A stretch of DNA of 23,461 bases from Knufia peltigerae (lineage: Eukaryota > Ascomycota > Eurotiomycetes > Chaetothyriales > Trichomeriaceae). This document shows positions 18,515-23,461 of the stretch, one piece after another (the first letter of the stretch is position 1; each line of letters opens with the position of its first letter). A program made the position numbers and the translations under genes. The notes beneath the pieces are model-generated. The model saw only the letters and a program-made list of their open reading frames with translations. It did no database searches and was not told the DNA's origin. The DNA lies in assembly GCA_030247855.1 (NCBI GenBank), contig JAPDRN010000242.1:1-23461 (forward strand). Direction: 5' to 3'.

Positions 18515-19289
18515 TCAAGTTTCCTTGAATTCGTATGCTCCTTCCGTGGTGTCGTCTACCACTTGCACCTCAATTCTTGCCTCGACCACCTCCCTACCGT
18601 CTGCCTCTAGACCGCATTTTACAACATCTCCTCCAACCAGTGGGCCTACACCCTTCGGCGTCCCTGTCAGGATGATGTCGCCCTCTTCCAAGGTCATGAC
18701 CTTGCTGATGTCGCTCATCATTCGGGGAATATCGAACAGCATCAGGTTGGAACTGTCCTTTTGCTTGATGGTGCCATTGACGCTTAGCCACAGCACCACG
18801 TCGTGGGGGTCAGGTATCCGGTCAAAAGGAATCTCATGGCTTATGGGCAAGAAGGTATCAAAACCTTTTGCTATGCTCCATGGCAGACCCTTCTTCTTTG
18901 CCTCGTCTTGCACATTTCGGGCGGTCAAATCTATGCCAAGAAAATAGCTCTTGATGTAACTCAGCATCTTGGAGTCCGAAGCTTGCAGATTCTTCAGTCC
19001 TTCCGGAGAGGGTGTCTTTCCGATCACTAGACCAAGTTCGACTTCATGATGCAAGTTGACCCCGCGAGGTCGAATGACTGGCCCTTTGTTCGGCAGCAAG
19101 ATAGAAGAGGGAGGCTTGAGGAAGAAGAAAGGCTGTGCTGGTCGGGCAGAGTTTAATTCAGTGATGTGGTCCCTGCATCTATGTCAGCGTTCCTGGTGAA
19201 TCCATCTACACCTTGAGATGTTGGAATGCATACGCATAGTTTCTGCCAATGCAAATGACCTTTCGGCAATTTGCTTTGATGGATGCCAT
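18515..19289 (-). CDS. Fumarylacetoacetate hydrolase family protein (FAHD1-type acylpyruvase/oxaloacetate decarboxylase)
   Basis: Two exons, 19289-19234 and 19172-18515, with a 61-nt GT-AG intron (19233-19173), encode 237 residues, typical for FAHD1. Splicing restores the conserved opening KVICIGRNYADHITELN, followed by PFFFLKPPSSIL. Metal-binding residues are visible: E62 and E64 in LHHEVELGLVIGK and D100 in GIDLTARNVQ, with the conserved lysine K121 in SIAKGFDTFLP. The C-terminal GDIILTGTPKGVGP is also standard. FAHD1 enzymes cleave acylpyruvates and decarboxylate oxaloacetate, in mitochondria in animals. The N-terminus here is short and does not clearly form a targeting peptide. The gene converges on the coiled-coil gene, with 171 nt between stops. 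Confidence 0.93.
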
Positions 19290-20029
19290 CCTGGTGTTTG
19301 TTGCGCCGGGGCAAGTAAATGCGGTGCTTGTGCAGACCCTGCGGCTATCGTAGTCCGTAGTCTTGGTGGAAGCCGTGCTCGTATCGTAAAGCTCGCCCTT
19401 GCTCCGTACAGAACTTGGTTTGCACCTTTAGCAATTGGCGGGGTTGGAAGCTTGCATCGGAGATATTTTATCCGATGTCGGATTTTGTCGAGAGCCTTGT
19501 AGCTTTTTCCCGCCAATCAGGATGAGTTCCGGCAATACATATCACAGTCGCCGTCATTCCTTCCATGGACTCTTGCTTCGTGAGCAACAGACCCTTGCAT
19601 AATCTTTGCTTGAGATCATCTCAAAATTCTCGGTTCTATACACACCACCAAGGTGACATCAGCATCTTACCTTCTCCCCGGGTTCACTCCTCTTACCACG
19701 GCTAGCAGTCCGAGATCCAGGGTTGCTAGCTTGTTATGCGTACCAAAAGCCTCGAATACTAGACGACTTCAAAAATGCACTCCGCCTATTCTGCCTTGCA
19801 TTGCATTCTCAGGTATATGCGTTACAAATCACGCTCTGCGAAGATTCTAAGCTCGCTATAGACGTTTTAGGTTTGACATCGGACACAGGGTGTCTTTCTT
19901 TGCCGCCATCGAAGAATGCGAGGTGTTTACGAGACCTCCCTTTCCCCCATGCCCACCCGTTCATCAGTTGATTCCACCAGTCATCTCCTGATTTCAAAGA
20001 TCGCTGGATGAGTTGAACTGCAACAGTCA

Positions 20030-20194
20030 GATATCAAAGACCAACATGCACACCACCTGTTCGGGCCTAGGCCCAGCTCTTTGCAAGTTTTCGTTGAGCT
20101 GATCGCAGTGTGCGACGAGGTGGACTTCTTGCTTACAGCCCTGATCACGTACAGGCAAGACATCATCCCCATCAGACCACTGTGGCGAGCAGAC
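20030..20194 (-). pseudogene. Possible RidA/YjgF-family relic
   Basis: Between two in-frame stops the minus strand encodes 55 codons ending in NENLQRAGPRPEQVVCMLVF. This resembles the helix-strand segment of RidA family proteins (a LxxxGxxxxxVVxxxVF pattern). The family's N-terminal strands and its catalytic arginine region are not found as an open frame nearby, and a stop codon precedes the segment. If real, it is a broken copy or an exon of an unresolved gene. Similarity is judged by eye only. Confidence 0.3.
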
Positions 20195-20510
20195 TCATGT
20201 ACAGCTAATCTTGCTGTGTCCACAAATGATGCTTCTACACGGTGGATTGGTGGCGTCTTCAGGGATACCATTGTCTTGGTTGCGAGCGTCGAACTCGCAC
20301 CATGGAGTGGGCAATGGTTACACCACACCGTGGTGCAGATCTTCCTTTGCCGCATACAGCCTCGTGCACATGTGCGGGCCATTTCCAATTTTTCTCAAGC
20401 TCTTTCATGGCATCAGCGGTATTGAGGCGAGATCTTTCGACGTCAATGGCCTGGTTGATGACAATTCATTCTCTGGTACCGGACTCAAATCGAATGAGTC
20501 ACTCGCTTGA

Positions 20511-20759
20511 TCAACCCATGACATACGTGAAGGTGAATTCATCACTGTATGATAATTGCACAGGTTTGTGTATTGAGAGGCCTAGGTCTGATCGATCGTG
20601 CGCAATTTTGCGGCCGCGTATATCGTTGAGCTCGCCTCTTGCAATTCCAGCTCGCCGCTTTCCAAACACAATGCATTTCCCAGTCACCTGGTAGAGTGGC
20701 CATCTAACCCCTGGACTGGTCTCCGGTGAAAACAAGATATGAGCGCAATTTGACCACAC
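20511..20759 (-). pseudogene. Possible hotdog-fold thioesterase-like fragment
   Basis: An 82-codon minus-strand frame without an ATG start contains VTGKCIVFGKRRAGIARGEL followed by NDIRGRKIAH. The alternation of strand, basic turn and A-x-G-E recalls the last strands of PaaI/4HBT-type acyl-CoA thioesterases. The catalytic N-terminal half (HGG with a helix) is not visible upstream. A CTAG at the 5' edge could be an intron acceptor, so this may instead be an exon. The family link is weak. Confidence 0.2.
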
Positions 20760-21427
20760 TAGGATTCACCAATGCTCGGCTCAACAGCGGCTTTTAAGCT
20801 ACAGTGAATGGCCCAGGATGCCGATTGCCTCGCGTTGCAATTTTCTCTGACAGCATTGAATTGGCTCAAAGCTTACCAAATATACCTCGCGTAATGGCTT
20901 GCATGGCCTCTGGGGGCGCTACAAGATTTTTTGATACGAGCTGGTAGACTTGTATTTGCCGGAAGATGATGTTCGGGGCGTGTGGATCGCGCTTTGGTGC
21001 GGGTCTTGTTCCGATTAGGCTGAACAATCTTCATCTTCTAGATATGGTTGGCGGACACGACTCCAGCCGAGCAAGAGGCGTGGATGTTCCTGGTTGCATA
21101 CCTTCATCCCTATGCCCAAATGCTTCCACAGGTACTCGGGACCCTTTTCTGCTCAACCTGCGGCTGCCATTACTTCTCTAGAAAGGGGATAGCCTGTGCA
21201 CCGGTATACCTCTGGATCATGACAGCAATCGAAATCGTTCCTGCTCCATCCATGGCGGCCATGGAACCATCACCCAGCTTCTGCGCCATGCGCACATCGG
21301 ATCTCACTCGGCTGGTGACTGTGCCTGTGTGAAATAGATATGGATCACTATGTCCTGGTTGTAGGGCTGCCATGAAGTGTGGCAAGTACATCAGTCGCCT
21401 ATTCAGTATAGTCATCGACTCTCTGCA

Positions 21428-23032
21428 ATGTCATCTTCCTCCTCATCACGACGCGGGCGAGCCAGAGCTAGCAGCAATAGTACTCCGGACTTGCTTTGGG
21501 TCAATCGGACCCCGGAGTCTGAGACCTTGTCAGCCACACGACAAGAACGAGATGAACTCCGGACGATCACCAGCCATGCCAGACACTGGCGGGCTGCATT
21601 GCGTCGACAACAGAGACTGTACAGCGCACAGAACGAAGCAAGCCGTGTGCAAAGCGTTGTCGGATGGGGAAGACAAGGCAATCCCTCAGATACCAGCTCT
21701 GCAGAGACTTCAGCAGCACCTTCGCCTGCTCCACTGAACACCACGACTACCACCACTCCAGGAACTCCTTTTCCATTCCTCGAAACGCCCGATGATGCAT
21801 GGTGGTCGCAGGCCATGTTTGAAAATGCCGTGAATGTCTGGCTACCATCCATATTTCAGAACCTGGATGCTCTGGACGGGGCTATATCTCCGAATTCGAT
21901 CGCTGACACAATCAATCGTATTGTTCAGGGCTGTCGTGACAACCGAATGCATATGTACTCTCTCCTTGCGGCTAGCAGCGGCTTCTTCAAATTCGTGCTA
22001 CATCTCCAGCCGGACCGCAACGATGCTCCAGAATACTGCATGAGTAAGGCACTTCAGTACTTACGACACCATCTGTCCGCTCAAAGCCAGCCCGGGCCCC
22101 AAGTCGACGAAATGTTGATCTTCGATCTGCTTGCCCTTTCTACATTCGAACGGTACACCACAGCCTTCGAGGGTGCAAGGACGCATCTCAACATGGTCAC
22201 CCACCTGGTGCAGATGCTGGGTGGCATAACCGCTCTTGAAGCACCCATGCGAGCGCTATATCGAGTCTGGGATCTTCAGGTCGCAGGGGGTAGCAGAGAC
22301 ACACCATTCATTGCTCTTGACTGGGACCCTGGACTACTACCGCATGAACAAATGCGTGATGTTATCCTCCCAGGCCTGGCTAGAAACGGTATTGTCCCCA
22401 GTGGAGTGGCGTTGGTACAATACGGGAGCAGGTTGGGTCCTGATATGCGGACATTGGTCGTCGACGTGGCTCAGTGGTTTCAAGTGTTGCAGTACTGCCA
22501 TGTGACCAATTTCTCACGATCCGCAATAGAGAGATGGTCTGCGCAAAGATCCTATGCTCTTGTCCATCGGCTGCTTGCTATGCCACATTTCGATCCAGAA
22601 TCTCCTGGTGGAGCGCGTGGCCTAGTTTCGGAACGTCTTCGCCAGCTATTTTTGCTCTTGATAGCGGATATGGAAAGGACCCGAGCTGCAAGGTCAGCCT
22701 CTGCAAGGCCGACAATACCCATCGCAGACTCATCAAGATTCTCCTTCACAGACGTGAGTCGACTAGGAGCCTACTGGGATCCGGATACCGAAGGCACTCA
22801 ACAAGGAGATGTCCAAGACGAAGAGCTCAAGTTGTGGATGGTTTATCTAGACATACAACTGGCGCAACGAGATGAGGACCAACAGTGGTTCATCGGTCTT
22901 GCCAGGAACATGACTGCACGACTTGGTGTCGGGACAACTGATCATCTTGTACAGCTCATGTCAAGGTACGTCCATCGCTGTACGGTGACGGGCATGCCAA
23001 ATATCGAGAGGCTTGAGAATTTGGTGGAATAA
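21428..23032 (+). CDS. Fungal-specific transcription-factor-domain protein lacking a zinc cluster
   Basis: A single exon encodes 534 residues from the first ATG at 21428. The open frame extends upstream to 21377 without an ATG. The N-terminus is Ser/Arg-rich, then LWVNRTPESETL (about 23-34) and ITSHARHWRAALRRQQRL (about 47-64). This short-motif plus basic-helix arrangement is common in ascomycete proteins of the Fungal_trans_2 (DUF3468) group. The remaining roughly 400 residues are helical and fit that C-terminal domain, for example DEMLIFDLLALSTFERYTTA. No Zn2Cys6 motif (CxxCRxRKxKC) is present in the frame or clearly encoded upstream. Such proteins are usually annotated as transcription factors, but without the zinc cluster DNA binding is unproven. 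No target gene can be inferred from the neighbours. Confidence 0.75.
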   Translation: MSSSSSSRRGRARASSNSTPDLLWVNRTPESETLSATRQERDELRTITSHARHWRAALRRQQRLYSAQNEASRVQSVVGWGRQGNPSDTSSAETSAAPSPAPLNTTTTTTPGTPFPFLETPDDAWWSQAMFENAVNVWLPSIFQNLDALDGAISPNSIADTINRIVQGCRDNRMHMYSLLAASSGFFKFVLHLQPDRNDAPEYCMSKALQYLRHHLSAQSQPGPQVDEMLIFDLLALSTFERYTTAFEGARTHLNMVTHLVQMLGGITALEAPMRALYRVWDLQVAGGSRDTPFIALDWDPGLLPHEQMRDVILPGLARNGIVPSGVALVQYGSRLGPDMRTLVVDVAQWFQVLQYCHVTNFSRSAIERWSAQRSYALVHRLLAMPHFDPESPGGARGLVSERLRQLFLLLIADMERTRAARSASARPTIPIADSSRFSFTDVSRLGAYWDPDTEGTQQGDVQDEELKLWMVYLDIQLAQRDEDQQWFIGLARNMTARLGVGTTDHLVQLMSRYVHRCTVTGMPNIERLENLVE

Positions 23033-23461
23033 GGCTGGATTCCATGTCGCCCATAACTCCTACATGTTGCGATGATAACGTCCAAGCATGAAGCCTGTGA
23101 GTCTGGTAAGTGACTCCTCTGAAGCCCATACTAGGGCGTCCTAGATGAGTAAAAGGCTATTGACATACCTCTCTAGAGAGCTTTCAAGAATCTGTCTACT
23201 GTGACAGTCAAGAAATGGGAATGTTACTGAAGAAAGACTGTACACGCCGAGGATTGTAGTCGGAGTTACTTTGCTGAATTCACATTGATACCCCAGGGAA
23301 CATGTACCCGAGTTTTCAAAACAGTCATTTTTCAGTTCACTACTTATAGAATATATACACATTCGGACATGGAAGTCACTTGACACAACCTCTGCCATGT
23401 TGAAATCTTTCAAACATGCATAAACGAGGGAGGCGAGAAACACACACACACACACACACAC
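23033..23461. other. 3' flank of the regulator gene, to the window end
   Basis: This 429-nt stretch has no supported gene. It should contain the 3' UTR of the preceding gene. A minus-strand frame running off the window edge (23141-23461) begins inside the AC repeat, has no recognisable domain, and is not called. Confidence 0.6.
23440..23461. repeat. (AC)n dinucleotide microsatellite at the window edge
   Basis: Eleven AC units run uninterrupted to the last base, so the true length is cut by the window end. The other end of the window also lies in a microsatellite. Confidence 0.95.

Larger units (their letters stand above)
19290..21427. other. 2.1-kb region without an intact gene
   Basis: No open frame here has both convincing length and family similarity; the longest are 150 codons or less and overlap on both strands. 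The ends should carry the FAHD1-gene promoter (near 19290-19500) and the promoter and leader of the regulator starting at 21428. Between them are short minus-strand segments resembling fragments of enzyme families and interrupted by stop codons, listed separately as possible relics. The region lacks the C/T-to-A/T skew expected of heavy repeat-induced point mutation, judged by eye. I see no terminal repeats of a transposon. Confidence 0.6.

Noticed and set aside
301..23032. A secondary-metabolite cluster, mobile element or defence-type system
   Set aside because: No synthase, transposase, reverse transcriptase or linked enzyme set is present; the genes are unrelated housekeeping functions.
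23141..23461. 106-codon minus-strand frame running off the window end
   Set aside because: Its first residues are an MCVCVCV run from the AC repeat, and no domain is visible.

Overview
The window reads as nuclear DNA of a filamentous ascomycete (Pezizomycotina). Genes are compact, protein-coding and on both strands, with short introns (45-61 nt, one of 115 nt). The products are typical fungal housekeeping proteins: a CLIP-170-type microtubule protein, the vacuolar alpha-mannosidase Ams1, the NuA4 subunit Eaf6, a Ctr copper transporter and eIF4A. Protein style suggests Eurotiomycetes, perhaps Chaetothyriales, but this is an impression and not a placement. I see no bacterial, viral or CRISPR features, no rRNA or tRNA, and no intact transposon.

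Layout. 1-300: an (AGT)n microsatellite and the 3' flank of the CLIP gene. 301-2718 (-): CLIP-170/Tip1 homologue. 2719-3752: non-coding, with repeated TACTCCGTA words. 3753-7119 (-): three-exon GH38 alpha-mannosidase. 7648-9153 (-): unrecognised low-complexity protein. 9541-10492 (-): two-exon Nudix CoA diphosphatase. 10893-11521 (-): two-exon Eaf6. 11805-12472 (+): four-exon Ctr copper transporter with a GC-AG intron. 12491-13963 (-): F-box/JmjC protein, only 18 nt from the end of the copper transporter. 14506-15870 (+): three-exon eIF4A with a structured leader. 16468-18343 (+): two-exon coiled-coil protein of unknown function. 18515-19289 (-): two-exon FAHD1-type hydrolase. 19290-21427: 2.1 kb without an intact gene, holding possible minus-strand gene relics. 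21428-23032 (+): fungal transcription-factor-like protein with no zinc cluster. 23033-23461: 3' flank ending in an (AC)n microsatellite at the window edge.

The genes do not form a pathway or a biosynthetic cluster; they are neighbours in an ordinary chromosomal segment. Exon joins were worked out by hand from GT-AG (once GC-AG) borders, reading frame and family conservation. The multi-exon models for ams1, the Nudix gene, eaf6, the Ctr gene, eIF4A and the FAHD1-type gene each restore a conserved family N-terminus or core. The least explained parts are the two unknown proteins (7648-9153 and 16468-18343), the gene-poor 19.3-21.4 kb stretch and the zinc-cluster-less regulator. I found no convincing new multi-gene system.
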